DNA of 64,000 nucleotides, from assembly GCA_032622095.1 (NCBI GenBank), contig CP136065.1:112013195-112077194 (forward strand), written 5' to 3'. The DNA comes from Siphonodentalium dalli. Lineage: Eukaryota; Mollusca; Scaphopoda; Gadilida; Siphonodentaliidae. Below are positions 62,501-64,000 of the stretch, in pieces. Position 1 is the stretch's first letter. Each line of letters begins with the position of its first letter. Under the pieces are notes generated by a model. It did not search any database and was not told the origin of the DNA. It saw only the letters and a list, made by a program, of their open reading frames with translations. The position numbers and the translations under genes are program-made.

Positions 62501-63961
62501 AGATACAAGCTGAAATGTTCATACAAAGACAAAATTCAGAAATTCCGAAGTCAAACAAGGGCTATATCTCTTGTAAAAATGAATGGACAAACCTGTAGTA
62601 AGTCGGTATCCTTTCCCCCCGACCTGTGATATCAACATACCAAAGCATAACTGAATCAAAAGATTCTTGCCCAAGTTACAAGCTGACTTGTTCTTTTGGA
62701 CACAAAATTGACCAAAAAAAAAAATTGCAAAGACATCCACAGCATGTTTGTTATGGCCGTGTTGACGCATTTTACACTAAGGGCCATATCTCTGGAAAAA
62801 AGTGTGGACAAAACATGAACTATGTGGAGATCCTTTCGACATTGTTGGTCTACCGACATACCAAAGGATATTCAAATTAGACTATCAATACTTGATCTGT
62901 GTTGTAAAATGTTTGTTACGGACACAGGACGGAAGGACGGTCGAACGAAGGTTTCTACTTTATACCCTGAATGCTCTTTTGGAAAAGTATGCGTACATGC
63001 ATATTTATATTTTATTATTTATTTCTGGGGGACACACTAACAAAGCATTCAACCTACGCATCATTTAGCAATGGATCTAATTTCAGTTTCGCATGGCCAT
63101 TATTTACAAACTATATATCCATAAAAAGTTAGTTGATTTATTTAATCAAATCTAGCCCGATTAGGTATGATCAACAAATATTTCACTGAGATTGCAGTCA
63201 CAATCCACAAAAAATTTTGAACATAGTTACCAATTACAGTAATGAATCGAAAATCTGAACTGGGAATGGGTCTGAGAAATGGGGAATTGACTTTGAATCA
63301 ACTTACTCAGCTAACGGGAATTCTGAGCCAGAATCCTCATCCCTATTGACGACATCTATATGTGAACTATCCGAGACAGGAGTAGCTTCTGACGACAGCG
63401 GAGTCCCATCAGATACATGTTTCACTTTGATTTTCTTGACCTTTTTCTCACCCTTGTCCCTCTCTTTGACCTTTTTCTTCAAGGACGATGTAACAGGTTT
63501 TGGTCTCGATCCTGAAATAACATTATTACATTTATTCCATTAACAAGTGAATTTAATTACAAAAATTCATAATTGGTGAATTACTTTGTTTGGAATTTAT
63601 AAGCATATGTTATGTCTAATTTAATGTTAAATATCTAATATTTTGTTTATATATAATATCTAAAAACTATTAAATGGACAAGGTCAATAGTGATGTAAAA
63701 TTAGATTTTATTGAATATTATATTGTTGTAAGTGGAGATCTGGAAACCTCAATATATATTTAAATTGTTGTCTCAGAATTGAAAGTGACTTCTTGAGAAG
63801 GTAAAGATCCTTTTTGTTGGTCATTTAAAAGGAGCACAAATACATGATTGGAAGGTTATGCCAACATTGAAACACTGGCTACACTTACCCTTTCTATGTG
63901 CCTGACATCTCTGTAATATATCTTCCAGACAAATCCCTGTAGTTTCGAATTCCGGCATGTC
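5063..63961 (-). CDS. NFRKB: NFRKB (INO80 complex subunit), 5'-truncated gene, 15 exons joined on the minus strand
   Basis: Nuclear scaffold subunit of the metazoan INO80 chromatin-remodelling complex; in the family an N-terminal DEUBAD region binds the deubiquitinase UCHL5. Seen: 15 minus-strand segments with AG acceptors and GT donors keep one frame: 63889-63961, 63307-63511, 61843-61945, 59178-59301, 56681-56870, 52187-52247, 48081-48255, 31872-31978, 31430-31553, 30372-30445, 29184-29967, 24818-25051, 21378-21584, 12608-12751, 5063-5595. The total is 3138 nt, 1045 residues plus stop. Window residues 1-412 align with the conserved centre of vertebrate NFRKB, with diagnostic stretches such as VRDAAARLPNGEGTR and VNTVVSGALDRLH. 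Residues 413-1045 are the usual low-complexity Gln/Thr/Ala/Val tail. Vertebrate proteins are about 1300 residues, so roughly the first 240 residues and the DEUBAD lie beyond 64000. Homology assigned from memory; splice junctions read directly. Confidence 0.95.
5923..5990 (+). repeat. Fragment of the CGATCGGC-hairpin repeat
   Basis: Begins AACGAGAGGCCGATCACGAT, whose GCCGATC-A-CGATCGGC core is a near-perfect hairpin; continues to CTTGGCGATA. Longer copies are at 10189, 32404 and 35064, and a short one at 33998. Confidence 0.6.
7310..8036 (+). repeat. Covarying-hairpin repeat family, long copy
   Basis: Core units with GATCTGTATTTTGGGGTGAG and two or three copies of an AACCGATCAACCGATCGATAC-type unit of about 150 bp, then a GACG/GACA tetranucleotide tract (7906-7978), then GATCCGGAC and the terminal hairpin at 8004-8033 (ATGTGTACC...GGTACACAT). 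The tetranucleotide tract explains the repetitive reading frames on both strands here. Confidence 0.75.
8416..8507. repeat. ~90-bp foldback element (GCAGAATGAGG ends)
   Basis: Left arm GCAGAATGAGGTCCTTAGAG with TGAATTATTGATGCT; right arm, inverted, ATTCATCCTCTGGGGACC then TTAGTCTGC. Same family as 27007, 27558, 27852, 39250, 39540, 39797, 40199, 40728 and 52821. Confidence 0.7.
8719..8845 (+). repeat. Half copy of the foldback element at 203-470
   Basis: AAACTGCCATAAACAGAAAG and TTTTGTTCTTATACCAATCA match 230-300; only the left half is present. Confidence 0.6.
9004..9165. repeat. Three tandem copies of a 54-bp unit
   Basis: Unit starts TGGTTCATGAGCAT and contains ACATCACTTGAATCTATGAT; starts at 9004, 9059 and 9113. 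54 is divisible by three, so an incidental minus-strand frame repeats (DITVIIDSSDVRYAHEPL). I do not consider it coding. Confidence 0.85.
10189..10450 (+). repeat. CGATCGGC-hairpin repeat, long copy
   Basis: Starts AATGAGAGGCCGATCACGAT; then TTAACCCATCCCTTGGCGAT, ATGATCGGAATCATAAATGA, ATTTATATAAGAGAATGCAC and ACCACAGCCTTGGGTG. Homologous over about 260 bp with 32404-32690 and 35064-35330. Confidence 0.75.
10660..11206 (+). repeat. Covarying-hairpin repeat family, copy with four cores
   Basis: About 140-bp cores starting AAAGGGCCATAACTC and containing CCCATATTCGAACTCGATCT and GTATTTTGGGCTGAG, then ACAGACAGACGGACGG (about 11118-11136), GAGTGGTCAATCCGGAC and the terminal hairpin 11172-11202 (ATGTTTACC...GGTAAACAT). 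Confidence 0.8.
11207..11430 (+). repeat. Covarying-hairpin repeat family, single-core copy
   Basis: Directly follows the previous copy: AAAGGGCTATAACTCTG, one core, ACAGACAAACAGACG, then hairpin 11401-11430 of the G/C type (ATGTGTACC...GGTACACAT). Confidence 0.75.
11427..12546 (-). repeat. Tandem-repeat element, ~165-bp units, copy 2 (inverted)
   Basis: Left AATGAAAGTGTCAATGACAC and right GTAAAGTTGAGCTAAAAA are the reverse complements of the two ends of 1559-3495. About six diverged units contain CCAAGATGGCTGCTGG and GAGGGATGTGGTCTGTAGGG. Hairpin AACTTTAC/GTAAAGTT-like arms precede the GAGCTAAAAA end. Confidence 0.75.
12608..12751 (-). CDS. NFRKB: NFRKB window exon 14 (residues 821-868)
   Basis: Found by phase, since it is short: acceptor TTCTTGCAG (followed by a second CAG), donor GTTTGT. 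144 nt, phase 1 on both sides. It encodes AGQGQTGAKLITAGQTGLIP, then AQFLLQQAIASAKLQSQES and TTGASTTAQ, comparable with the Gln-rich LTAQQLQQLQQQGQ region of vertebrate NFRKB. The donor is unusual but keeps the frame into the terminal exon. Confidence 0.8.
12956..14880 (+). repeat. Pearl-like element with left end, interrupted
   Basis: Left end at 12956-13090 (AGTCAATGACTGTGGAGTCG), then sequence shared with 26161-26898 (TCCAACAGTTTAACAGGAAG and AACTATGAGAA among others). At about 13800 it is interrupted by ~480 bp whose start resembles 25980-26160 (AAGTTAGTATTCAGGC, TAGCATTCTAGTAA). Related sequence resumes at about 14290. No right end. Confidence 0.55.
14937..16094 (+). mobile_element. Pearl-like element, complete
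   Basis: Left end AACAAGACAGTCAATGACTG; then cores of 100-170 bp with CCTCCATACCAAATATAAGC and TTAAGAATTACTATGGA; then a GGAC/GGAT tetranucleotide tract (16003-16040); then AGTGATGACTATAGCTCCAC, the hairpin GAAGAC-TTCGTCTC region, and GAGATAAAAA. The order left end, cores, tetranucleotide, right end is that of the non-autonomous bivalve 'pearl' family, often grouped with Helitrons. No coding capacity. Family name by analogy, not by search. Confidence 0.75.
16211..17360 (+). mobile_element. Pearl-like element, left end and cores only
   Basis: Left end at 16211-16333 is almost identical to that at 37986-38105 (both contain GGGTCGCTCACCAGACTG and ACAGTCAGAACTTTTCATAA). At least five cores follow; no tetranucleotide tract or right end. 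The 119-codon plus frame here is repeat-derived. Confidence 0.7.
17706..18617. mobile_element. Foldback element with TTATTACACACTT inverted ends
   Basis: 17706-17742 (GTAATCAATTGGTTTCGATG...) is inverted at 17818-17855, forming a 150-bp hairpin with an inner stem (GGTAAAA...TTTTACC). TTATTACACACTT at 17862-17874 is inverted at 18604-18616, enclosing 755 bp; GTGACGTAATTCAC near 18537 repeats the hairpin arm motif. Small plus frame at 18315-18503 has no recognisable motif. No transposase. Confidence 0.7.
20284..20830 (+). mobile_element. Pearl-like element, cores and right end
   Basis: Starts at AGATAAATCTAAA plus A-tract, then three cores (CCTTCATACCAAATATGAAC, AAAGAGTTATGGCCCTGGC), tetranucleotide GACGGACGGATGGACGG (20759-20778), then CTATAGCTCCAATGGAGAC, TTCGTCTCAGGTGAGCTAAA. 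Left end missing. Confidence 0.75.
21141..21358. mobile_element. TTAACCC-ended miniature element (piggyBac-like)
   Basis: Ends TTAACCCTTTGAGTGCCAG and its reverse complement; TTAA on both sides fits a piggyBac-type target. Internal hairpin CCAATGCATTCTCTTATATA...TATAAGAGAATGCATTGG (about 21193-21253). Confidence 0.75.
21378..21584 (-). CDS. NFRKB: NFRKB window exon 13 (residues 752-820)
   Basis: Acceptor TTTTCAAAG, donor GTTAGT; 207 nt, phase 1 on both sides. It encodes GTGEDPANNSHLGSNSDS, then TALQQPTIQLVSQQKPVNVS and GGVAFRP. Low complexity, Gln-rich. Supported by frame, splice sites and composition more than by residue-level homology. Confidence 0.8.
21585..24817 (-). other. NFRKB intron (3.2 kb) between exons 12 and 13
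   Basis: Mostly the tandem duplication above. 24220-24817 has a weak inverted pair around GTGTTATGTG and CACATAACAC and otherwise nothing. Confidence 0.8.
21653..24220. repeat. ~1.28-kb tandem duplication in an intron
   Basis: 21653-22938 is repeated at 22939-24220; both start AATTCAAACATG and contain AAGCATGTGGCCGAGAAG, CATAGCGCTCCAT and GAACTAGGTTTGGATAA. Inside each, a ~30-bp motif (TGCAAAAAGACACCCAGGAT) occurs in both orientations. The two repeat-derived minus frames (22360-22698, 23679-23876) are copies of one another and not genes. Confidence 0.85.
24818..25051 (-). CDS. NFRKB: NFRKB window exon 12 (residues 674-751)
   Basis: Acceptor ATTATTAACAG, donor GTAAGT; 234 nt, phase 1 on both sides. 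It encodes GALGGNVVQPVVAGKP, AKGLIQLGKGQP and NLVNVTQAKVHTTATTG, a hydrophobic/Gln/Thr tail typical of the family. The acceptor region is tandemly duplicated 59 bases upstream, giving a decoy site. Confidence 0.85.
25049..25148. repeat. Short duplication of the exon 12 acceptor region
   Basis: CCTGTTAATAATATCACAC and GGTTAATGAGTTTGAT at 25051-25086 recur at 25110-25145, with an extra GGGTTAATGAGTTTGAT at 25092-25108. Confidence 0.85.
26161..26914 (+). repeat. Pearl-like left end and unique body, ending in a 16-C run
   Basis: AACAAGACAGTCAATGACTG start; body homologous to 12956-13780; ends at CAATATA followed by 16 C (26899-26914). No right end. Confidence 0.65.
27007..27975. repeat. Composite repeat with three GCAGAATGAGG foldbacks and a pearl-like core
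   Basis: Foldbacks at 27007-27096, 27558-27650 and 27852-27955, each with GGTGAATTTAATGA-type arms inverted as AAATTCACCCTCTGGGGACC. Between the first two is a diverged pearl-like core with tetranucleotide tract (27105-27425). The spacer (AGTTGGTAATGCACACCCAT, TTGATACTTAAGATACTTCC) is the same as at 39340-40330. Confidence 0.7.
28330..28795 (+). mobile_element. Pearl-like element, cores and right end
   Basis: Begins at the TTTGTTAAATTGAGTAAGG T-tract unit, then two cores, a long tetranucleotide tract of GACG/GACA (28670-28745), then ACTATAGCTTCACCGGAGAC, TTTGTCTCAGGTGAGCTAAA. Confidence 0.8.
29184..29967 (-). CDS. NFRKB: NFRKB window exon 11 (residues 413-673), low-complexity Ala/Ser/Gln segment
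   Basis: Acceptor ACTTGCAG, donor GTAAGC; 784 nt. It starts KKEVSASTTLNLS, contains the short predicted helix TAKILEQIKKQAAASVAKAA, then Ser/Thr/Val/Ala-rich sequence typical of the disordered NFRKB tail. A run of eight Gln (residues 563-570, at 29494-29517) is encoded by mixed CAG and CAA, so it is not a pure triplet repeat. Ends LRIG with one base carried over. Confidence 0.9.
29968..30371 (-). other. NFRKB intron (0.4 kb)
   Basis: Donor GTAAGT at 30366-30371, acceptor CTTGCAG at 29968-29974. No repeat or other feature seen. Confidence 0.85.
30372..30445 (-). CDS. NFRKB: NFRKB window exon 10 (residues 388-412)
   Basis: Acceptor TGCTTGCAG, donor GTAAGT. It encodes ERMHQVQGAAVKAKK then a Lys/Val/Pro stretch, matching the family's ERIHQAQAAAAKARKA that leads out of the winged helix. 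Ends in phase 0. Confidence 0.93.
30732..30978. mobile_element. TTAACC-ended miniature element (piggyBac-like)
   Basis: TTAACCATTTCATGA at the left, AATGAAAGGGTTAA at the right. Two internal hairpins from TCTCTTATATATGCGAG...CATATATAAGAGAATGCA-type arms. Lies in the 1-kb intron between exons 9 and 10. The rest of that intron shows nothing. Confidence 0.7.
31430..31553 (-). CDS. NFRKB: NFRKB window exon 9 (residues 347-387), end of winged helix
   Basis: Acceptor AACTTTCAG, donor GTAAAT. It encodes VNTVVSGALDRLHSEKDPC and VKYDVNRKVWIYLHRNRSEQ, matching vertebrate VNTVVSGALDRLHYEKDPC and KLWIYLHRDRSEEEF. One base is carried to the next exon, completing Glu. Confidence 0.96.
31554..31871 (-). 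other. NFRKB intron (0.3 kb)
   Basis: Donor GTGGCT (31866-31871), acceptor TTTCAG (31554-31559). No feature seen. Confidence 0.85.
31872..31978 (-). CDS. NFRKB: NFRKB window exon 8 (residues 311-346), winged-helix region
   Basis: Acceptor TGTTCTTCAG. It encodes VRDAAARLPNGEGTRADIC then ELLKDSMYLAPGVTDAQ, almost identical to the vertebrate winged-helix-like domain. The donor is GTGGCT, a weak match to consensus, but the phase and the next exon fix it. Confidence 0.96.
32404..32690 (+). repeat. CGATCGGC-hairpin repeat, long copy
   Basis: ACGAGAGGCCGATCACGATC start; same order of motifs as 10189-10450 (TTGGCGATAGTAAATTACTA, ATTTATATAAGAGAATGCAC, CCACAGCCTTGGGTT). Confidence 0.75.
33815..33998 (+). 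repeat. Covarying-hairpin repeat, one core and end
   Basis: AAAGGGCCATAACTGTTG core, GGACAGACAGACAGACAG tract, GAGTGGTCAATCTGGAC, terminal hairpin 33966-33996 (T/A type). A CGATCGGC-hairpin fragment follows immediately (33998-34060). Confidence 0.75.
34125..34503 (+). repeat. Covarying-hairpin repeat, two cores and end
   Basis: Two cores, short GACGGACGGACGAC tract, terminal hairpin 34470-34497 of the G/C type whose last bases (ACAATAA) have lost the final stem pairs. Confidence 0.7.
35064..35330 (+). repeat. CGATCGGC-hairpin repeat, long copy
   Basis: AACGAGAGGCCGATCACGAT start, then TTGGCGATAAAAATTTACTA, ATTTATATAAGAGAATGCAC and CACAGCCTTGGGTTAAATGT. Inserted after a partial hairpin-family core (34948-35062). 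Confidence 0.75.
36355..37190 (+). repeat. Two adjacent covarying-hairpin repeat copies
   Basis: First copy: three cores, tetranucleotide tract (36803-36832), hairpin 36862-36892. Second: two cores, GGACGGACGGACTAACGACG, hairpin 37156-37186. Both are the T/A type; each has one base change in the 5' arm (TTTGCC and TTTTCC for TTTACC). Confidence 0.8.
37402..37960 (+). promoter_or_regulatory. Candidate plus-strand promoter-like segment
   Basis: Perfect TGACGTCA (37402-37409, the cyclic-AMP response element palindrome) and a TATATAAAG-type TATA box (37692-37700), followed about 60 bases later by ATG at 37754. The frame runs 117 codons but ends inside a pearl-like left end (37986 onward), so a coding role is unlikely. 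Low-repeat sequence in a repeat-filled intron. An ACTAGCCGATGAGCCCGACG stretch at 37927 looks like a retroposon tail. Weak evidence overall. Confidence 0.2.
37986..38650 (+). mobile_element. Pearl-like element, all modules, clipped right end
   Basis: Left end 37986-38105 (near-identical to 16211-16333), then GAGTTAAATCTAAAAC, cores with CCTTCATACCAAATATGAAC, GGACGGATGGACGGACAG tract, and ACTATAGCTCCACCGGAG. The rest of the right-end hairpin is replaced by CACGGGTAGGGTGGCTGG from another repeat. Confidence 0.75.
39130..40850. repeat. Composite repeat array: C-runs, foldbacks and a 120-bp duplication
   Basis: C-runs of 13 (39135-39147) and 25 (39670-39694), each after CAATATA and before TTTTCTTTG. 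Foldbacks at 39250-39341, 39540-39633, 39797-39880, 40199-40296 and 40728-40830. A 120-bp unit starting GAAGTCCTACAGTTGAAGTT is directly repeated (39916 and 40036) almost without change. Confidence 0.75.
41347..41690. mobile_element. Inverted-end miniature element (AACACTGAACTATATGG family)
   Basis: Left arm: ATATATTTCCTTAAAGAAAG, CCTGAACACTGAACTATATG; right arm the reverse complement to ATATTTTTAAAAATAT at about 41690. Arms about 60 bp. Its interior (GGTCGGTCGCCTACGG, GTCACGCATGCGCAGTCC) is repeated, inverted, at 46393-46590. Confidence 0.75.
43198..43585. repeat. ~200-bp direct duplication in the cargo region
   Basis: GAAGCGAGCAGAGTTGTCAG...GCGCAAACGTCTTTGCC at 43199 recurs at 43410 as GAAGCGCGCAGAGTTGGCAG...GTGCAAACGTCTTTGCC. 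Both copies include GTTGGGATCC and CTGCCCGCAAGG/CTGCCTGCAAAG. Confidence 0.8.
45050..45320. repeat. CCGCGG/ATACCG-dense segment
   Basis: CCGCGG occurs four times (45067, 45084, 45163, 45279 approximately) and ACCG or CGGT many more within 270 bp, in both orientations. It is out of keeping with the AT-rich surroundings. Function unknown. Confidence 0.6.
45440..46146. repeat. ~365-bp tandem duplication
   Basis: TGACATTGATAAACCAAGAT, CAACACATCTGGATCA, GATAGCGTCAGTAGCGATGG, AGAATCACGTGGCATTTTT, TGCGCCTCGTAAGGCCTTGA occur in the same order at 45447-45800 and 45815-46146. Confidence 0.85.
46600..47146 (+). mobile_element. Pearl-like element, cores and right end
   Basis: Three cores (CCTCCATACCAAATATTAGC, GTTATGGCCCTGG), a tract of GACGGACAGACGGACGG type (47043-47093), then ACTATAGCTCCACCGGAGAC, TTTGTCTCAGGTGAGCTAAA. 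Abuts the right end of the 4.9-kb element. Confidence 0.8.
47159..47446. repeat. 122-bp tandem repeat (2.4 copies) with TGCGCATGCGC palindromes
   Basis: Unit TCGATAGCTCCACCCGTTTC, CGAGATCTGGTCTGCGCATG, CGCGAAGC, then CGACCCGATAAAATTCGTAT. The palindromes lie at 47191, 47313 and 47434. Copies are nearly identical. Overlapping frames on both strands are artefacts of the repeat. Confidence 0.9.
48081..48255 (-). CDS. NFRKB: NFRKB window exon 7 (residues 253-310), winged-helix region
   Basis: Acceptor TTAATTATAG, donor GTAAGT. It contains FTYGIHGYTSVVGPVKGVYS and KAREHALLVSDRPAFVTIL, nearly the same as the vertebrate FRMHGFESVVGPVKGVF and KAREHSLLRSDRPAYVTIL. This is among the most conserved parts of the family. 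The 16.1-kb intron that follows is the longest in the window. Confidence 0.95.
48340..48640 (+). repeat. Diverged core repeats related to 57010 and 58550
   Basis: AAAGGGCCATAAC, CATATAAGTAATCCATACAC, CAAATTTGAAAAGAATCATA and AACTAAAGTTATCACC recur twice with ~150-bp spacing. Related to, but distinct from, the hairpin-family cores. 48640-48910 is AT-rich with nothing recognised. Confidence 0.5.
49724..49945. mobile_element. TTAACC-ended miniature element (piggyBac-like), decayed
   Basis: Same layout as 30732-30978: GATCCTGTGCCAGTGCATTC, TCTTATATATGAGTCTCCCA, CTCGCATATATAAGTGAATG. Right end GGGTTGAA where TTAA would be expected. Confidence 0.6.
50309..51563. mobile_element. CAGTRAAACCTCTC-ended element, non-autonomous
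   Basis: Left CAGTAAAACCTCTCTAAACC, right (reverse complement) CAGTGAAACCTCTCCAAACC; 1.25 kb. The ends resemble those of Tc1/mariner-pogo elements. TA follows the right end, but GA precedes the left end, so the target duplication is imperfect. A second motif near each end (TGTTCGGT) is also inverted. No transposase frame. It splits the repeat shared with 3770 and 52980. Confidence 0.65.
51570..52140 (-). repeat. tRNA-derived SINE relic, interrupted
   Basis: On the minus strand ACAGCTGGACACAATCATCG and ATAGGTTCGACTCCTGG resemble polymerase III A and B boxes about 40 bases apart, with a tRNA-like order. The body (AGATTTCACTTC, GGGAGTGAGATTTAA) stops at 52016 and seems to continue at 51665 (GGCCGATTTCATCAAGAGGG, TGTAAATGCC) beyond the inserted element. 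Confidence 0.5.
51666..52019. mobile_element. TTAACCC-ended miniature element (piggyBac-like) inside the SINE relic
   Basis: Left TTAACCCTTTGAATCC; right, inverted, GGGTTCAAAGGGTTAA; flanked by duplicated TTAA (51666-51669, 52016-52019). 354 bp, no coding capacity. Confidence 0.75.
52187..52247 (-). CDS. NFRKB: NFRKB window exon 6 (residues 232-252)
   Basis: A 61-nt microexon-sized segment: acceptor CTATTTTAG, donor GTAAGA. It encodes RTSYIVKPTTDDEKQIFRDQ, aligning with vertebrate RTDYVVRPSTGEEKRVFQEQ, the lead-in to the winged-helix region. The frame closes exactly (2+61=63) and leaves phase 0, so the neighbouring exons confirm it. Confidence 0.9.
52821..52916. repeat. ~95-bp foldback element, well preserved
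   Basis: GCAGAAGGAGGTCCCCAGAG, GGTGAATTTAGTGATGC and the inverted arm GCATCACTAAAGTCACCC... to CATTCTGC. Just before it, 52650-52700 carries one end of the AACACTGAACTATATGG family. Confidence 0.75.
52980..53190 (-). repeat. Dispersed repeat shared with 3770 and 50120
   Basis: Contains GTTTGTTGAACTTATTATCT and, at the end, ACTGAATGGGAGAGCCCATT, matching the other copies in inverse order. Confidence 0.5.
54780..55510. repeat. ~355-bp tandem duplication with CGAAGCTTCG palindromes
   Basis: CTGTGGC...TTTTCATCCAAT, GACACACTATATTACACCCA and CATGTCTACTTAATGAGA-type motifs occur in the same order in 54840-55160 and 55195-55475. CGAAGCTTCG is at 54870, 54890 and 55222, and also outside at 54544. 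Confidence 0.8.
56681..56870 (-). CDS. NFRKB: NFRKB window exon 5 (residues 169-231)
   Basis: Acceptor AATTTTTCAG, donor GTTAGT. It encodes NFAPVIDFKERSQQWKWIGQ, matching family FSPFVEFKEKTQQWKLLGQ, then a Pro-rich end (EGSPPPPA). The donor was set by phase: two carried bases (AT) plus G of the next exon give Met, followed by RTSYIVKP, colinear with vertebrate VRTDYVVRP. The reading frame runs on past the donor into the intron to a stop at about 56635, which is not coding. Confidence 0.9.
57393..58535 (+). mobile_element. Pearl-like element, complete
   Basis: Left end AAACAAGACAGTCAACGACT, body shared with 12956 and 26161 (TTGGAATTTCACAAC), cores (CAGTCTTGCGGTT, TTTAAGAATTACTATGGAGG), short tract ACAGACGGATGGATGGGC, right end GACTTTTGCTCCACCGTAGA, CTTTGTCTCAAGTGAGCTAA. 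An unrelated AT-rich stretch (58140-58340) interrupts the cores. Confidence 0.75.
58140..58340 (+). repeat. Direct repeat A (partner at 60190-60390)
   Basis: CATAGCATAACTATTTCATA, TTAAGTTGAACAACAAA, TATCCCTATTACTAATATTA and GTGCAACAGTTGAAAAAGA occur in both copies in the same order and orientation. Confidence 0.85.
59178..59301 (-). CDS. NFRKB: NFRKB window exon 4 (residues 128-168)
   Basis: Acceptor TTATCCTAG, donor GTAAGT. It begins VEDRVREWQESPSSSLTTWV, colinear with vertebrate LEERVLDWQSSPASSLNSWF, and continues NNWPDCVQLALKFLSGD. Phase 0 in, one base out. This exon sits between two ~195-bp direct repeats (58140-58340 and 60190-60390), reported separately. Confidence 0.92.
60005..60192. 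repeat. Near-complete hairpin element, ~85-bp arms
   Basis: CAGTAATGCCATAAATAATC, GACTCCTTAACCACAG, AATTATGGGTAAC and GGATTTAGTC, AAATATGGCTT are followed after a short loop (about 60093-60108) by their reverse complements to GGGCATTACTG. No coding capacity. Confidence 0.85.
60190..60390 (+). repeat. Direct repeat B (partner at 58140-58340)
   Basis: Second copy of the ~195-bp sequence, with a few substitutions and small gaps, beginning GCTCAGTATGAG and adjoining the hairpin element at 60005. Confidence 0.85.
60535..61390. repeat. Pair of AGGGCGAA hairpin segments
   Basis: TTTTCAGGGCGAAATGACTT, CGCCCT at 60538 and TTTTCAGGGCGACTTGAACT, TCGCCC at 61287; each also has AAAATAAGG and AGGGCGAAG downstream. 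60620-61280 between them shows nothing recognised; 61430-61842 likewise. Confidence 0.55.
61843..61945 (-). CDS. NFRKB: NFRKB window exon 3 (residues 93-127)
   Basis: Acceptor TTATTTTCAG, donor GTGAGT after CCC AGA; 103 nt closes the split codon and ends in phase 0. It contains PPNFFSLLRDLFTEFPDLKA, corresponding to the family helix SSSFFSLLLEILLLE. Too short to be found by open-reading-frame length; found by following the phase from exon 2. Confidence 0.9.
61946..63306 (-). other. NFRKB intron (1.4 kb) between exons 2 and 3
   Basis: 62540-63030 has diverged core repeats (GGGCTATATCTCTTG, GGGCCATATCTCTGG, AACATACCAAAG/CGACATACCAAAGG) followed by a short GGACGGAAGGACGGTCG tract, i.e. another member of the core-plus-tetranucleotide class. 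The small frames at 62519-63068 are within it. 61950-62540 holds nothing recognised. Confidence 0.7.
63307..63511 (-). CDS. NFRKB: NFRKB window exon 2 (residues 25-92), lysine-rich segment
   Basis: Acceptor TTATTTCAG, donor GTAAGT; two bases carried over. The first half is strongly basic (LKKKVKERDKGEKKVKKIKV), matching the KKKVKEKEEKKKKKIK run of vertebrate NFRKB; a nuclear-localisation role is plausible. The second half is acidic and Ser/Thr-rich (SSHIDVVNRDEDSGSEF) and probably disordered. A plus-strand reading frame over the same bases is a shadow. Confidence 0.9.
63512..63888 (-). other. NFRKB intron (0.4 kb) between exons 1 and 2
   Basis: Donor GTAAGT (63883-63888), acceptor TTATTTCAG (63512-63520). 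AT-rich, no feature seen. Confidence 0.85.
63889..63961 (-). CDS. NFRKB: NFRKB window exon 1 (residues 1-24)
   Basis: Acceptor ATATTCCAG, donor GTAAGT. Phase 0 in, one base carried over. It begins DMPEFETTG and includes LEDILQRCQAHRKG, matching the family stretch LTLNDIMTRVNAGRKG just before the lysine-rich segment. Because it opens in phase 0 without a start codon, at least one more exon lies upstream, beyond 64000. Confidence 0.88.
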
Positions 63962-64000
63962 CTGGAATATAATAAATACACAAGTATAAAACATCCTTAA

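Noticed and set aside
63346-63543. Plus-strand 65-codon frame
   Set aside because: Antisense shadow of NFRKB exon 2 and its acceptor.

Overview
The window is animal genomic DNA: AT-rich, with spliced coding exons, GT-AG introns and a very high load of dispersed repeats. The only protein-coding gene I can support lies on the minus strand. It is the 3' part of NFRKB (nuclear factor related to kappa-B binding protein, INO80G), a subunit of the INO80 chromatin-remodelling complex. Fifteen exons chain in frame from 63961 down to a stop codon at 5063-5065. Together they encode 1045 residues that align, from my knowledge of the family, to the middle and C-terminal part of vertebrate NFRKB. The first exons, including the N-terminal DEUBAD region that binds the deubiquitinase UCHL5, lie beyond position 64000. 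I infer a lophotrochozoan, most likely a mollusc, from the repeats: several families have core repeats followed by GACG/GACA tetranucleotide tracts and a hairpin end, as in the bivalve 'pearl' elements. The species is not determinable from the sequence.

Layout in gene order (right to left). 63.9-56.7 kb: five exons for a lysine-rich stretch and the conserved central region. 52.2-30.4 kb: five exons for the winged-helix region, split by a 16.1-kb intron (31979-48080) packed with repeats. 29.97-29.18 kb: the largest internal exon, rich in Ala/Ser/Gln/Thr. 25.05-12.61 kb: three exons whose lengths are multiples of three, all bounded by phase-1 introns, encoding the low-complexity tail. 5.6-5.06 kb: the terminal exon and stop, with a candidate AATAAA 271 bases further on. 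Positions 1-4786 are intergenic flank, mostly repeats.

Everything else is repeat biology. (i) Pearl-like elements have a fixed left end, 100-170-base cores, a tetranucleotide tract and a right-end hairpin ending GAGCTAAAA. (ii) A second family ends in a 13-bp hairpin whose stem shows paired T-A/G-C changes between copies. (iii) Two opposed copies of a ~160-bp tandem-repeat element (1559-3495 and 11427-12546) share the GAGCTAAAA end with (i). (iv) Foldback elements of about 90 bp end in GCAGAATGAGG. (v) TTAACC-ended miniature elements resemble piggyBac derivatives; one is inserted in a tRNA-derived SINE relic. (vi) A ~4.9-kb inverted-end element (41691-46590) carries a GC-richer cargo I cannot identify. 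(vii) There are several local tandem and segmental duplications.

I found no tRNA, rRNA, CRISPR or intact transposase gene. No wholly new system is demonstrated. The best candidates for something undescribed are the compensatory hairpin ends, the hairpin-plus-GAGCTAAAA terminus shared by unrelated repeats, and the 41.7-46.6 kb element.
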